Under the pieces are notes generated by a model, which saw only the letters and a program-made list of their open reading frames with translations, was not told the origin of the DNA and made no database searches. From Coniochaeta sp. PMI_546 (taxonomy: Eukaryota; Ascomycota; Sordariomycetes; Coniochaetales; Coniochaetaceae), in NCBI GenBank assembly GCA_021432605.1, contig MU271145.1, positions 744,001 to 808,000 on the forward strand: a stretch of 64,000 nt of DNA, given 5' to 3'. Position numbers and translations under genes: made by a program. Shown one piece after another: positions 20,980-32,458 of this stretch (positions within the stretch are counted from its first letter, which is position 1; the number at the start of each line of letters is the position of its first letter).

Positions 20980-22942
20980 CTAGCGAACACGATCATACCG
21001 ACCATGCTTGATCTCAGCCCTCAGGCTCTCCTCCTGACTAGGCAGGGGCGCCCGTCTTCGGTTACCCGCCGCTTCAGACGGATCGTCGTACCCAGTCGGA
21101 GGCACAGGTGGAGGAGGAAACCCAGGAGGCAGGGCAAAGTTCGGCGGTGGGACAAGCCCAGGCGGCAGCATGCCCGGCGGGAGAGAGCCTGGAGGCGGAG
21201 GAGGAGGCAGGCCCACCTTCTTCATCATCTCGGCGATGGCAGCCAGATCTGGCGGGTTGTTCGGGTCGAAGGGTGGCGGAGCTCCGTTGAGCCCCGGTAG
21301 AGGGAAGGGTAACGGCGGAATTGGGGTAGCGCCGACTCCAGGTATGATAGGCGGAGGAGGGATGGAGCCGTTTAGGGGTCGATGTTCCTGCTGGAGCGGT
21401 AGCCCGGGGATAGCGGCGAAACCGGAACCAGGCTGTTTGAGAGGCATCTTCTGGTCGACGAGACCGTCCATCTCATCCTCCATTTCCTGTTCTTCTTCCT
21501 CTTGACGTTGCCTGCGGCCGCCGCGCCGGTCCCAGGTGCCTCTCGCCTCCGCTTCTGCCTCGCCAATGTGGTATCTGTCGTTGAAGCCGCCATCGGCCTC
21601 GCCTGGCCTCGCTCTGGCCCAGAACCGCGTGATGCGATCGTTTGATCCTGATGCTAAGATGTGGCCTAGTGGATGCCAGTCTAGTGACCAGATGGCAAAG
21701 TCGTGGGCATAAGGCACTTTGTGAGCCGGGTATATCGGCTGTGCAGGAGTGTTGGATGGGTCGGGGCTGTCGTATGGCGCTATAGTTGACGCATGACCTG
21801 CCGGGGCGTTTGGCTCGTCTAGAAGGTAGTGGAAGAGAGAACCTTCAGAGCCTCCAGTACTCAAGAGATTCGAGTGCACTGGATGCCAAGATAACGTGGA
21901 GATGTCTTTCTCGTGGCCCCTGAGTAGACATATATCCTTCATCATTCGCAAGTCGAATACTCTGGCCGTTTGATCCCTTGCTGACGTCGCAAGGCACATA
22001 CCGCGGACACGTTCAAACAAGGTTTTGGTGATTGTGTTTTTATGGCCATGTAGAGTCGTCAGGCACCGCCCAGTCCTTGGATCCCAAAGTTTGACGAGAT
22101 GGTCCTTCGATCCCGAAACGATGAGACCCTTAGTTGGGTGCCAATCACAGCTTTTGGCATCCCAGCCATGGCCGGTCAGTGTCGTCTCTGCACTCCCGCC
22201 AGCAAAGTCAAAGATCTTCAGAGTCGAATCATCGGAAGCCGTGACAAACTTGGAGTCTGTTGGGCTGAAAGCGAGGTCGCGAATGGGATCGTTATGGCCC
22301 CTGATACTCTCGACGTTGTTGAAATTTGGCTGCCAGTATTTTATGATGCCATCATGATCTGCCGATACTAGCCAATCGTCGCTGTGAGAGTATGCTAGAG
22401 CCCGGATTGCAGCATCGTGGGCCTGCATGATGGTCTCAAAGTTGAACCCTGTGCCATTCCAGAGCGTGAATTCGCCACTGCTGGAGGCTGTCAGAAGCCT
22501 GCGGCCCTCTGGCGTCCATTTGACCACATTGATGGGATGTTTGATCTTGTTTAATGATGAATGCAGGTGACGAGAGGGCACAGAATCCGCAGGACTGGTC
22601 ACTCGCGCGTGAGGCGGAAGCATCTAATCACCCGTCAGTAATTGGCGCAGCCAGCATCCCAGAAGCAGGGACTGACATCAACTATGTAGCTTTGGCTGGG
22701 CCGTTCGACTTCTCCTTTGAATGAGCCTCTATATCTTGGCTCGCGATGGAGCATCCAGTGGACGACAGTTGCGCCATAGTCTGTGACAGGGCCTGCAAAA
22801 ACGACTCTAGTCAGTCACAACCACCACATTATGTATAGTGAGGCATCTCACGTCTTCCTCTCGCTCGTGGAGGACCGCCGTCATAGCCATGACCACCGCC
22901 TCCTCCATCAAAGCCTTTGTCTCGGCCACCATCATACGCCAT
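20980..22942 (-). CDS. PFS2: Polyadenylation factor subunit 2 (WD40, Pfs2/WDR33)
   Basis: Three exons on the minus strand: 22852-22942, 22677-22792 and 20980-22623, giving 616 residues. Exon 1 encodes a Gly/Asp-rich start ([17 protein letters not shown]). Exon 2 encodes the family hallmark [19 protein letters not shown], which is lost if translation is started at 22623. Exon 3 holds the beta-propeller with repeats such as [48 protein letters not shown] and [13 protein letters not shown]. The last 150 residues are Pro/Gly-rich ([19 protein letters not shown]). Pfs2 is a scaffold of the nuclear cleavage and polyadenylation factor that recognises pre-mRNA 3' ends. Both introns are GT-AG and keep frame. 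Confidence 0.95.
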
Positions 22943-24058
22943 CACAGCCGCTACCGGCAAGTCGCCGGCATGGGTTGACAACTTTAGTCAAGTATGGCTG
23001 ACTTTGTCAAATGAGTTTACAACTGTGTTTGTAAATACCAGCGCGACTGTCTGATGTGATAATGAGGACTTTTCTGAAATGTTCATATTCATTCAGTCGC
23101 GCCTGGGTACGCGGATATGGAATGGACAAAGCGAGGTGAAAGCGGTGGCCCAAGCGTCTTTGCCAAGACTTGGTTGAAAGGTCCGCCAGCTGTCGAAATC
23201 ACGGCCAGTGTCCGCCAACCTGCTTTGGCGCTCGAGCGGCTTTTCCCGGCCCAAAGGTTCAGACCGGGAGCGGAGTAGACTCCGGCCTTCTTACTACAAC
23301 ACACAACGTGAACATTAAACTTTGCAGCCATTGGGCGCTGATATTGCTTGCATGAGACTTGGCGTGGTTGGTGGCTTGCACTGTTGCACCGTTGAGGAGC
23401 CTCTCCAACCAGCATTCGAACTCGCTCAAATATTCGTACCCATTCCATTGCAAGGTGGACAAGGTGGTTTGTGGAATTCTTATCAATCAATTGAGATTAT
23501 CTACGATATGTCTGGTCCCCCTTAGGCGTTGAATCTAGGCGTTTGGAGGGGTTTTGCTTGGCCGAGCACGCTTCTACCATGTCAGCCATGTCATACCAAT
23601 CGAGGCATATATGTATGGACCACGCAGTTTAACTCCCTTTTGGCGCAATTGAGGCGTCGTGTTTAATCATCGTTTCGTTCGATTGGGCCTTGATCGTCGC
23701 CATTGTCTTTTCGTGGCATTATATAAGGAGGTCAGTCAACTCGGGAGCTCGTGTTATTGTGGGAATCTGGTCAAGGTTATCTCGGCCGATCCGACCCGAG
23801 GCTAATGAACCCTCTAAACCCTCGCTACGCTACATACGTCAAACCTGCTGAATACCAAGGCATTCTTCTTGAGTGGCGCATACTCTCGGCCCGCTACGAT
23901 ACGACAGAGACATCTGACAGTGAGAACTCTGAAATTATAGTTCTGGTCGGCAAGGCGTCTGTCTGTCTGTCCTATCTCCATCTACCTGTGCCATCTTGTC
24001 CTATCGAGAAAGCCAATCGCCTAATTCTATACTGTGGCCTCCCGCGGATGCCACCGAG
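22943..24058. other. Divergent promoter region PFS2 / DGAT1-type gene
   Basis: The two flanking genes are transcribed away from it. No convincing frame or RNA gene is visible in about 1.1 kb. Confidence 0.45.
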
Positions 24059-25845
24059 ATGAACAACACGGCCACGGTGACGGGCGTTCAACCTGACATC
24101 ACCAGCCACGCTAACGGCAACACCAACGGCGTGATCCACAGGTCCAACACTGCTACCACGCAAAGCAATGGCAGGGTCGTCGATGAAGGGACGGTGCAAT
24201 TGAGGAAGTCCTTCGTAAAGAAATACCGTCATGTCGCTGCCGTTCACTCCAAGACGAGGCCATCAACCCTCAGTCACGATGCCCCTGCCACTCCCAGCTT
24301 TCTGGGCTTCCGTAATCTCATGGTGATAGTTCTAGGTGAGCAGCTTTTCTGAGTTGTCAAGAGCCTTCCTGAGTAAACATCTTGTTGCGATTTACTAATC
24401 ATTCCATGCAGTTGTTGGTAATCTGCGTCTCGTCATTGAGAACATCCAGAAGGCGAGATTGAAATATCCCAAAACACAGAAGATCCCATACCTGCGGCGA
24501 TGGAGCTAACCCCTGTATTTTAGTACGGCGTCTTGATTTGTATCAAGTGCCATGACTTTCGCAAACATGACCTTTTCCTGGGATTATTGCTGTATTTCCT
24601 CATTCCATGCCATCTATTCGCCGCCTACCTCATCGAGCTCGCTGCCGCCCAACAGGCAAAGCGTCAACGCATCAGGTCTCAAAAGCGAGACGGCACATCA
24701 AGCCCAACAGTAGATGAGAACAAAAAGTTCCAGTCGACCTGGCGTCTCATCTGGCTAGCCCATGCCATCAACGTCACCCTCGCCCTGGTCCTCACCACAT
24801 TCGTGGTCTACTTCAACATCCACCACCCCCTGATTGGCACTTTGACCGAGCTGCACGCCATCATCGTCTGGCTCAAGACCGCCTCGTACGCATTCACCAA
24901 CCGGGACCTCCGCCACGCCTACCTGCACCCGGTCAAAGGGGAGCTCGACTCGCTCCCGGAAATCTACGCGCAGTGCCCCTACCCGCAGAACATCACCATG
25001 AACAACCTGATCTACTTCTGGTGGGCGCCCACCCTCGTCTACCAGCCCGTCTACCCGCGCACCCCGACCATCAGGTGGACCTTTGTTGCCAAGCGTCTTG
25101 CGGAAGTCGTCTCCCTCAGCGTCTTCATCTGGGTCCTGAGCGCGCAGTACGCCGCCCCGGTCTTGCAGAACTCGCTCGACAAGATCGCCTCGCTGGACTT
25201 CATGTCCATCCTCGAGCGGCTGCTGAAGCTGTCGACTATCTCTCTCGTCATCTGGCTGGCCGGCTTCTTCGCGCTGTTCCAGTCCTTCCTGAACGCTCTG
25301 GCCGAGGTGACTCGGTTCGGGGACCGGTCGTTTTACGACGACTGGTGGAACAGTGATAGTCTGGGCACGTACTGGCGGACATGGAATAAGCCCGTCTACC
25401 AATTCTTCAGGAGACATGTTTTTTCGCCCATGGTTGGGCGCGGGTGGAGTTCGCAGGCGTCGAGTGTGGCCGTATTCTTTGTCTCGGCCGTGTTGCACGA
25501 GATACTTGTCGGGGTGCCGACGCACAATATTATCGGTAAAGTGCTCCCTTTGTTTCACTCGTTATTATACCCCCAAACGTGCATCGTGCTAACTTGAGAT
25601 GATCAGGTGTCGCTTTCTTGGGTATGTTCCTCCAGCTGCCGCTCATCGCCCTCACCCGGCCCTTGGAGAAGATGAAGACCAACACGGGCAGGATGATTGG
25701 CAACTCCATCTTCTGGATATCATTTACCATTCTCGGACAGCCATTTGCGGCGCTTATGTATTTCTACGCCTGGCAGGCAAAGTACGGGAGTACAAGTAAG
25801 CAGATGCGGTTGGATGCGAGCGGGACGTGTCCAAAGATTCATTGA
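24059..25845 (+). CDS. DGAT1: MBOAT diacylglycerol O-acyltransferase, DGAT1 type
   Basis: Four exons: 24059-24335, 24412-24452, 24524-25535 and 25607-25845, giving 522 residues. Residues 1-~75 are a hydrophilic cytosolic tail, then about nine membrane segments follow. Family blocks are NLRLVIENIQKYGVLI across exons 2 and 3, NNLIYFWWAPTLVYQ, FYDDWWNSDSLGTYWRTWN, and the catalytic His in SAVLHEILVGVP. These mark the DGAT1/ACAT branch of the MBOAT superfamily, which acylates diacylglycerol (or sterol) in the ER. FYxDWWN and the short N-tail favour DGAT1 over sterol acyltransferase. Intron 2 uses a GC donor (AAG|GCGAGA) with branch CTAAC before TTTTAG; this is the only way I found to keep frame. 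The C-terminus could extend through another intron at 25796. Confidence 0.92.
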
Positions 25846-26079
25846 CTCAAAACAATTATCTTCTTGGACACTCGGTAAACATCAACAGATATGTCAATTT
25901 AGATAGTAATCTCACGAGAGGCACTTTCATTGGTTCTACAACGAACACGTTACGCTCATAAGAGTGGCCATAGGCGGCTAGAGCCACGGCGGACACAACT
26001 GATCTCATCTTGATCATGTGGGTGTGTAATGTCCACAAAATGTTCCCAGAGGACGTATCAACCCTCCAGTGATATGTGC

Positions 26080-26967
26080 CTAGGGTATGAATGGAATCCG
26101 CGTCCCAACGCGTTTCCGATAATCCACGTAATCCTCCCCAAAGAAGCTGACAAGCAGCTCCTCCTCGTGCTTTATCCTCCTGTTGAAGAAGGTCCACAGC
26201 ATGATCGCATACCCGCAGAAGCAGAGCACGTTCCCCATGACCACCTGCGTGCCCAAGGCCCACCAGAAGAAGCCAAAGTAGCTCGGATGCCGCAAGGCGG
26301 CGTACACGCCGCTCGTCACCAGCACGTGTTCCCTGCCGCGCCTGTGCTGCACGACGTGGTTGAAGCTCTGACCCGCCTTGACCATGGCGGCGGAGCGGAC
26401 TGCTTGGCCTACTGCGGTGGCAACGAGGCCCAGGAGCAGGAGGACGGGCCCGCTGTGCAGAGGCGCCCAGGCGCGGGTCGGGAAGAGGAGGTTGCTGACC
26501 AGACACTCGAGAGCGGCGGCCGCATGGGCGACGGCGTAGGCGGGCCAGTTGGCGGTTAGGAGGAAGGCTTTCACGTCGGCTTGGGGCGTGTTGTAGGCTG
26601 CCGTTGTCCAGAACTCGAGGAAGTGGAAGGTCGACAGGGCGGAGAGGAAGAAGGGGAGGCGCCAGAGCGGAGAGGAGGTGAAGGCGAGTATGAGCAGGGT
26701 CGATATAGCTCCGGTTGCGAGGGCGAAGCCTAGGCAGAAGGCGCGGAGAGCTATGCCCGAGAGGGACTTTGGCTGGTGGGGGGCGTAGGGGGAGGGGGAG
26801 GGGGATGTTTCGGAGGAGGTGTTGTGGCGGCTGCAACAGAGAAGGAGGAGTTAGTAGTGGAACTTTGCAGAAAGATAGACGAGAAAGCTAAGGAGTTACC
26901 CGTCGAAATCATGTCGCCGGTTGTGTAGCAAACGAGCATCCACGTCGTCGCTGTCGCGGTTCGCCAT
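26080..26967 (-). CDS. STE14: Protein-S-isoprenylcysteine O-methyltransferase
   Basis: Two exons: 26900-26967 and 26080-26830, 272 residues beginning MANRDSDDVDARLL. The protein has four or more membrane segments (IALRAFCLGFALATGAIST; GPVLLLLGLVATAVG) and the ICMT signature near the C-terminus: GQSFNHVVQHRR, SGVYAALRHPSYFGFF, then FFNRRIKHEEELL and FGEDYVDYRKRVGTRIPF. It methylates the prenylated C-terminal cysteine of CaaX proteins such as Ras and a-factor in the ER membrane, using S-adenosylmethionine. Length fits the family. The single intron is GT-AG, and the splice joins GG to C to keep frame. It faces the DGAT1-type gene tail to tail with 234 bp between stops. Confidence 0.94.
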
Positions 26968-27485
26968 TCTGCTCGTTTCTCAGTCGGTAACGAGATGAGA
27001 GGGGTGGGACGTTGAGGAGGGTAAAAGAAAAAGAAGATGCCTGACATTCAGCCCATAGCGGAGTTTATCTAGGAATGCCAAAGATCTCAGGATTGTAAAG
27101 TTTGCGCCTCTTTACGGAGGGAGGAATGAAAGGAACAATATCTTGAGATTTGGTATACGAAGAGCTCCTCGACGATCGGCAGGGGTCTGTTGGCTGCAAA
27201 CACCGGACAATGCTAAGCTTTAACGCCCGCCATGACGCACCTCGGTACCTACTGTGTACACTAGACTAATAAGATCAGACGGAAATCGAGTTTCTGACAT
27301 CTGTCAACCTGAGTTTGGCTGCTTGGCACTTGGCATGGGAGCGACTTCACAATCACAGTACAAACTGAACACTGTCTCTGCAGTCAATCAATCAATCGCC
27401 ATTGTTCTTGGTGATCAATATCATTTTTGGCCAGTTAAAAGAGACTGCAATATACATTTACGATTGCCTTGCTTGATTCCCAAAC
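26968..27485. other. Divergent promoter STE14 / sugar acetyltransferase
   Basis: It separates two divergently transcribed genes. No convincing frame is seen; the half near STE14 is pyrimidine-rich on that gene's sense strand. Confidence 0.5.
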
Positions 27486-28318
27486 ATGAGCTCCATCGAT
27501 CCTGCAGAAAACCGACGCCGCATGGAGGCGGGCGAGCTTTACTTTGCCTTCACCCCCGATCTGTTGGCAGATCGTAAGCGTTGCACTGCGGCGACTCAGC
27601 GCTTCAACAACGCTAGCGGAGATACCTCGCGAAGGCGCCTCGTGGAGCTGTGGAAAGAGTGAGACCAGCGCCCGCACACTCTGTGTGAGGCTATGACTTT
27701 GGTTACACACCTCGATTCTAACTGCAGGCCAGCATCATCAATGATACATCTCCTCTCCCATCCGAAGCCTCATCCCCGGAGGAGGACGACGCCTTGTTGA
27801 GCAAGTGGCCCTGGATAGATGTGCCTATAACAAAGTTCGACTATGGGTACAACGTGAAGTACGATTGATTACCCTGCCGCTCAACTGTCAGCAGACAACC
27901 TTGACTTATTCGTTGGCATAGATTAGGAGAAGGCGTCTATGTCAACTCCGGCAGCACGTGGATTGACACATGCACCATCGAGGTCGGAGCACGTACTCTG
28001 ATCGGGCCCAACTGCTCTTTCTACAGCGGCACTCATCCTCTCGACCCATTCCTGCGTAACGGAACCAGCGGACCGGAGTCTGGGAAGCCAATCAAGATCG
28101 GAGAGGACTGCTGGTTTGGCGGAAACTGTGTAGTGCTTCCTGGTATAACTATCGGCAAGGGCGTTACGGTTGGCGCAGGAAGCGTGGTGACTAAGGATGT
28201 GCCTGACTTTGTCGTCGTGGTGGGGAATCCGGCACGGATCCTGAAGAAGATTGAGGTAGACCATAGAGGGAGCTCCGTCCTGGCCGGCGAAAGCGTCCAA
28301 CAAGCTGGTGCCTCATAG
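27486..28318 (+). CDS. Maltose/galactoside O-acetyltransferase-like hexapeptide enzyme
   Basis: Three exons: 27486-27658, 27733-27858 and 27922-28318, 231 residues beginning MSSIDPAENRRRMEAG. The N-terminal Mac domain is ENRRRMEAGELYFAFTPDL...RCTAATQRFNNA. The left-handed beta-helix follows, with the catalytic His in YSGTHPLDP, then PIKIGEDCWFGGNCVVLPG, ITIGKGVTVGAGSVVTKDVP and the closing VGNPARILKKIE. It transfers acetyl from acetyl-CoA to a sugar hydroxyl and probably works as a cytosolic trimer. The physiological substrate in fungi is not established. In intron 1 the acceptor is the second AG (GCCAG), because the first would shift frame away from the family sequence DIINDT. Its stop overlaps the stop of the convergent gene. 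Confidence 0.92.
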
Positions 28319-28894
28319 ACCGCCTTGGATGGAGAAGGACGATATGACCAGGATCAGGAGGTTGATCCAACCCAGTATAAACGGTATCCAGGTCGACATG
28401 GTGACATGCCCACCAATGTAGAGGGCACCAATACTTCAATGCATCAGTTCAGTCTCTTCGTGTTGTTTCCTCAAGATGACTTACACAAGCCCTACTATAC
28501 TGCCGGCAAACATGGCCTCGATGCCAGCGACCACGCCGTAGATAATGGGGACGACCCACATGTACTTCCAGTTGGACCTCGTCTTGCCGACCTGCATCGC
28601 CAGCGCGATTCCAGTAGCACCGAGGTGGAAGATGGCATAGATTATGATTGTCCACAGAAAAGTGAATCTCCAGATGTCTCCGATGTACAGCAGCGTGTAT
28701 GGAAAGGCCTCTGGCGGCCAGTACAGCGATGGAAAAGCCGGAACCGTGTAGTCGGCTGGGATCTGGAAATCATCGCGCCGAGCTAGCCATGGGAGCCGTA
28801 TCTCCATGATGCAGAAGCACAAGATATAGTGCGGTGCCGCTCTAGCTTCATCAGAGACGGGACTTCGGATGCGAGATGGAATTGGAGGCTTCAC
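28313..28894 (-). CDS. TMEM170-family membrane protein
   Basis: Two exons: 28485-28894 and 28313-28433; 176 residues from the first ATG, or 147 from the ATG at 28807 (MEIRLPWLARRDDF). Three membrane segments are visible: IWRFTFLWTIIIYAIFHLGA, the WKYMWVVPIIYGVVAGIEAM block running into GSIVGLVIGALYIG, and FILGWINLLILVISSF. The middle pattern with a small-residue stretch at the splice (FAGSIVGL|VIGALY) matches TMEM170. Metazoan members shape ER sheets and affect nuclear pores; the fungal role is inferred. The intron is GTAAGT...GAAG. Its coding end overlaps the plus-strand acetyltransferase stop by 6 bp, and it diverges from PEX8 with about 260 bp between. Confidence 0.85.
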
Positions 28895-29153
28895 GGCTCA
28901 TCAAGGTTCATTGTACGGTATAGTTGAATAAGCTTTGCAACCGCGCTGAGCTCTTGTTGTCGCATATACTGTTTTAGTGCATTACCTCGGCAGGTGTTCC
29001 GTGCCGTGCTTGGCCGTATACTTAGAACCTACCTAACCTACCTTACCCAGCTCCGCGGCAACCACGCCATTTAGTCCGACCACTCTGTACCATTCGACGC
29101 GCCGACAGAGAGACAATAGTGACTCGATGTCCGGGTGTTAACATTAAGTGATC

Positions 29154-31220
29154 ATGTCTGTCGATAGACTACTGACAACGGTCCTCGGACTGTACCGCGA
29201 TGTCCACGACGAAGTCAAGACGCAGCAGATCTTCAACACGACAACTACCCTCCTCACACATCTACACAATCCCTTGAACCTTACGCTGCTCACGTCCAAC
29301 TTGCTTACCGCACCCGCGATATGGCACCGCCGGGATCCCATAGCAGCCTGCTATCGCATCATCAGCATCTACCACACTGCCACGAGACATGTTTACAAGA
29401 ACGAGCTAGCCCGAACACGACAACCTCTGCAACCAGCTACGCAAACAGGAGGCGGAGTTGGGATTGAGGCCTGGATTCGAGCCGTGGTCAAGGGCGCCGA
29501 CGATCGCTCGCCGAGATGGAAACATGTTCTAGTCCTCGCAGGCATATTGACGGGCATGGAAGCCAACGGTACAGACACACTGTCGCACGGTCTCAAGCAT
29601 CTGCTAGAGGGCGCAATCGTTACAGCGACCAATCTTGCTATGGAGGCTCTCCCGCAAGAAGGCGGACCCGTCGCGTCAGGGGCACTGGCGCTGTCGCTCA
29701 CCTACACGTTTCACATGCTCTCTGAGCCGCATCGCTCTTCGATCAATGCCGACCTGCTCATCCCTGTTGCGACGACTGCCCTGATGGGTGAGGATGGGCT
29801 CAGCGGAGGATTATTTCTCGGTGCCATAGATGTCGATGTGCGGCAAACAGGCGAGCAGTTCGTGTGGTCGGAGCATTCGCCCTCGTTCCTGCACCTTCGC
29901 CAACTCACGCAGAAACCCCTGGTTTCCGACATGGGTGCTCTGGTGAAGATGCTTTCATACGCTGTGGGACGTGCCAATGTGCATCCAGGAAAGATCTTGC
30001 AACTGCAGGACGACCTTGTTGCCTTTACTCAGCGACTGCTCCAGCAGTGGCAGGCAAACAAGCTGTCCGAGTTAGAGATTTCCGAGGCGTCTTTATTCTT
30101 GACCCCGGAGACTCTGCGCACGACTTGGCCTGCCCTGTGGCAGCTCTTAAAGAGGATAACCTTTGCCGTGATTACCGTCCTACATGCCATCATGCAGAGA
30201 AGCCTCCTGGATGTCTACTTCAAGAATGCCGGCGTCGCGGCACCACTGGCCGTCAAATCACTCAACATCTTTCGAAACCTCTCCTTCATCTCGTCGCCTC
30301 ATGCCAGCGAGTTTCAGATCTACAAGTTCACGTACCTGGCCTCCATCGACACCTTGGTGCAATACCCAGAGGCATGCATCACGTTCCTCCAATCCATCAA
30401 ACGCCCCGACTCTGGCGTTATACCAGCCCATCCCCTAGACCGTACCCTGGACCTCTGCTACCTCTCCTTTGCTGAACACCTCCCCCTAAACCTACCGCCC
30501 GATGCGTGCGACGCCCTCATTGTCCAACCAGCAATGGCCTACCTCACCCATGCAGCTCCAACTACAGGCCGCATGGTCGAGCTCTTCGAAGCTGCCCACA
30601 GCGCCATCCTCTCCGTTCTCTCATGTCCACACAACGGCGACCTGATTGTCAAACTCGCTCCATTTTACTCCGAGACGCTTTTCACCTCCTTCCCGACGCA
30701 CATCTCGCCAAGGCAATTCCGGCTCGCGTTCAAGACCATGATACAGATCCTCTCACCACCCTTCCCTATCTCAGCTACTCACCCGGGCTTCGCGGAGACA
30801 CTGCTAGAGATGGTCCGTTTCCGCATCTCGGCCGCAAATCCTCTTCCCCTCCCTCCGAGCCCAGACTCTGTGGGCAAAGAGGACGTGGCCGGACCAGTGT
30901 CGGAGCAGAGCACGTTAGTCATGACGCTGATCGACTCGCTTCCCTTCTTACCGTTGCATATGGTCGAGGACTGGATGACATGGACGGCCGAGTCGTTAAA
31001 CGAGATACTGGATCCTGCTATGAGGGACGTGGCTAAGAGACGGTATGTCGAGATACTCGGCAGCGGAGAGATGGATGTCGAACGGGCTGCCATCGGGGTG
31101 GCGTGGTGGGGGTCCAAGGGCGGGAGGGAGTTGGTACTTTTCGGCGGACCGGGTGGTACCTCGGAGCAGCAGCGGTTCATGATGAGCGGTGCGATTGTGG
31201 AGGATGGCAGCAAGCTGTGA
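29154..31220 (+). CDS. PEX8: Peroxin-8 with C-terminal SKL
   Basis: Intronless, 688 residues starting MSVDRLLTTVLGLYRDVHDE at the first ATG. The protein is helical and moderately hydrophobic without a signal peptide. It ends in Ser-Lys-Leu, a canonical PTS1. Large size, repeat-like helical segments (NPLNLTLLTSNLLTAPAIWH; TWPALWQLLKRITFAVI) and the PTS1 fit fungal Pex8, an intraperoxisomal protein that links the docking and RING complexes and helps unload cargo. The family assignment rests on overall resemblance plus the SKL, with no short diagnostic motif. An alternative is another large peroxisomal matrix protein. Divergent from the TMEM170-type gene. Confidence 0.78.
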   Translation: MSVDRLLTTVLGLYRDVHDEVKTQQIFNTTTTLLTHLHNPLNLTLLTSNLLTAPAIWHRRDPIAACYRIISIYHTATRHVYKNELARTRQPLQPATQTGGGVGIEAWIRAVVKGADDRSPRWKHVLVLAGILTGMEANGTDTLSHGLKHLLEGAIVTATNLAMEALPQEGGPVASGALALSLTYTFHMLSEPHRSSINADLLIPVATTALMGEDGLSGGLFLGAIDVDVRQTGEQFVWSEHSPSFLHLRQLTQKPLVSDMGALVKMLSYAVGRANVHPGKILQLQDDLVAFTQRLLQQWQANKLSELEISEASLFLTPETLRTTWPALWQLLKRITFAVITVLHAIMQRSLLDVYFKNAGVAAPLAVKSLNIFRNLSFISSPHASEFQIYKFTYLASIDTLVQYPEACITFLQSIKRPDSGVIPAHPLDRTLDLCYLSFAEHLPLNLPPDACDALIVQPAMAYLTHAAPTTGRMVELFEAAHSAILSVLSCPHNGDLIVKLAPFYSETLFTSFPTHISPRQFRLAFKTMIQILSPPFPISATHPGFAETLLEMVRFRISAANPLPLPPSPDSVGKEDVAGPVSEQSTLVMTLIDSLPFLPLHMVEDWMTWTAESLNEILDPAMRDVAKRRYVEILGSGEMDVERAAIGVAWWGSKGGRELVLFGGPGGTSEQQRFMMSGAIVEDGSKL

Positions 31221-32458
31221 GTGGTTATGCGCTTCCCTGCGGCTTAGTAGAGTACACAGTCAGCTTGCGATGGCACTTGGAGTGCCGTTGTCTTCCAGCT
31301 TTCCAATGGCAGGGCGATTAGATGGTAGCCAAGGTTCGTTCCGGATACTTGTGGCCTTCGCGCGATCCCTGGAGAGCTGAGTGAGGAGAGTCTGGGCCGC
31401 GAGTCAACGCAAGCATGTGTCAGTCACCGGCCCTGCCACTGGTCCGCATTTTTATTTTGCTGCAGCAAGCAAGCAAGGTGTCCGAAGTCCTGCAGATTGC
31501 ATGCACACAAGATCAAGAACCATCCATTCGCTCGTTTGGCTTGCGGATCAACAGGTTGGTTCAGAAGCAATCGGAGCCCCCTCTCGACCAACTCTCTCAT
31601 AGGGCAGAGCTCTCTTTGGTATCATGCAACTGCAAGTCCAGTGGCACATATGACGCGATCTCGCGTCTGGACTACGATCCAGCTCCGTGTGAGCTGCGGC
31701 ATCAGAACAGGTTTCTTGGCATTTGGGGAAGCTCCAAACAGGGGGTCAAGCTTTGGAGAACCCTTGCGGCGGGGTAAACACCACGATCTGGCCGCACATG
31801 TAGACCAGACTCGACGACATCAATATCGGCCACATTAGCACCCGCTGCACCGCCCTCCCTGTTGAACTGATGGCGCCATGGAACTTGATTATTTCGCCCG
31901 CGGCTTCTATGACAGATTGCGCAGCGTGCGTCGGTTGTGGCATCATGAAGGCCCCCTCAGAATTCGAGGCGGAAGGTACATGGATGCCATGTTCCTTCTC
32001 TCGTCTCCACTGCGAAAGCCTGAGCTTCCCCGTTTTCCGGCTATGACCGATGTTATCACTTTGAGCGAATGTCCCAGCTTGTCATACTGGTGGGCTGCTG
32101 GTTGAAGCTGGTTGGTACAGAAAGGGGACAAGTGTGAGAAGTAACTTTAGTGCCTGTCGTCCAGAACCCATGTTACCTCGGCCAAATGCCTCCGGCACAG
32201 TACTCGGCCTTGGAGGGAGAGCAACAGATTCAACGTGACGTAGTGTAGCTCGACCTAGCCTGGAACTCGAGCCTATTGTGGGAAGTGCGGTGCCGAGTTG
32301 TGGTTCCAACGACAGGATAAAAGGGGGTGTGCGGCCTTTCCCAAACCATATATGTCTCTGGCGTTCTTGTGAAATAGACTTCTCAGTTCACAACTACAGA
32401 CCTCCCAAGTTACATACCTCCAATAAATAAGCGTCTCACTCGAACAATAGTCATAGTC
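31221..32458. other. Long upstream region of a DDR48-like gene
   Basis: No supported gene. Stress-element-like pentamers AGGGG/CCCCT occur at about 31953, 32123 and 32332, and a TATAT stretch lies near 32349, about 110 bp before the next start codon. Such a layout would suit a stress-induced gene, but pentamers this short are expected by chance. Confidence 0.4.

Noticed and set aside
24755-25558. Minus-strand frame of 267 codons opposite the DGAT1-type gene
   Set aside because: Val/Glu/Gly-rich antisense image; no family match, whereas the plus strand has MBOAT motifs.
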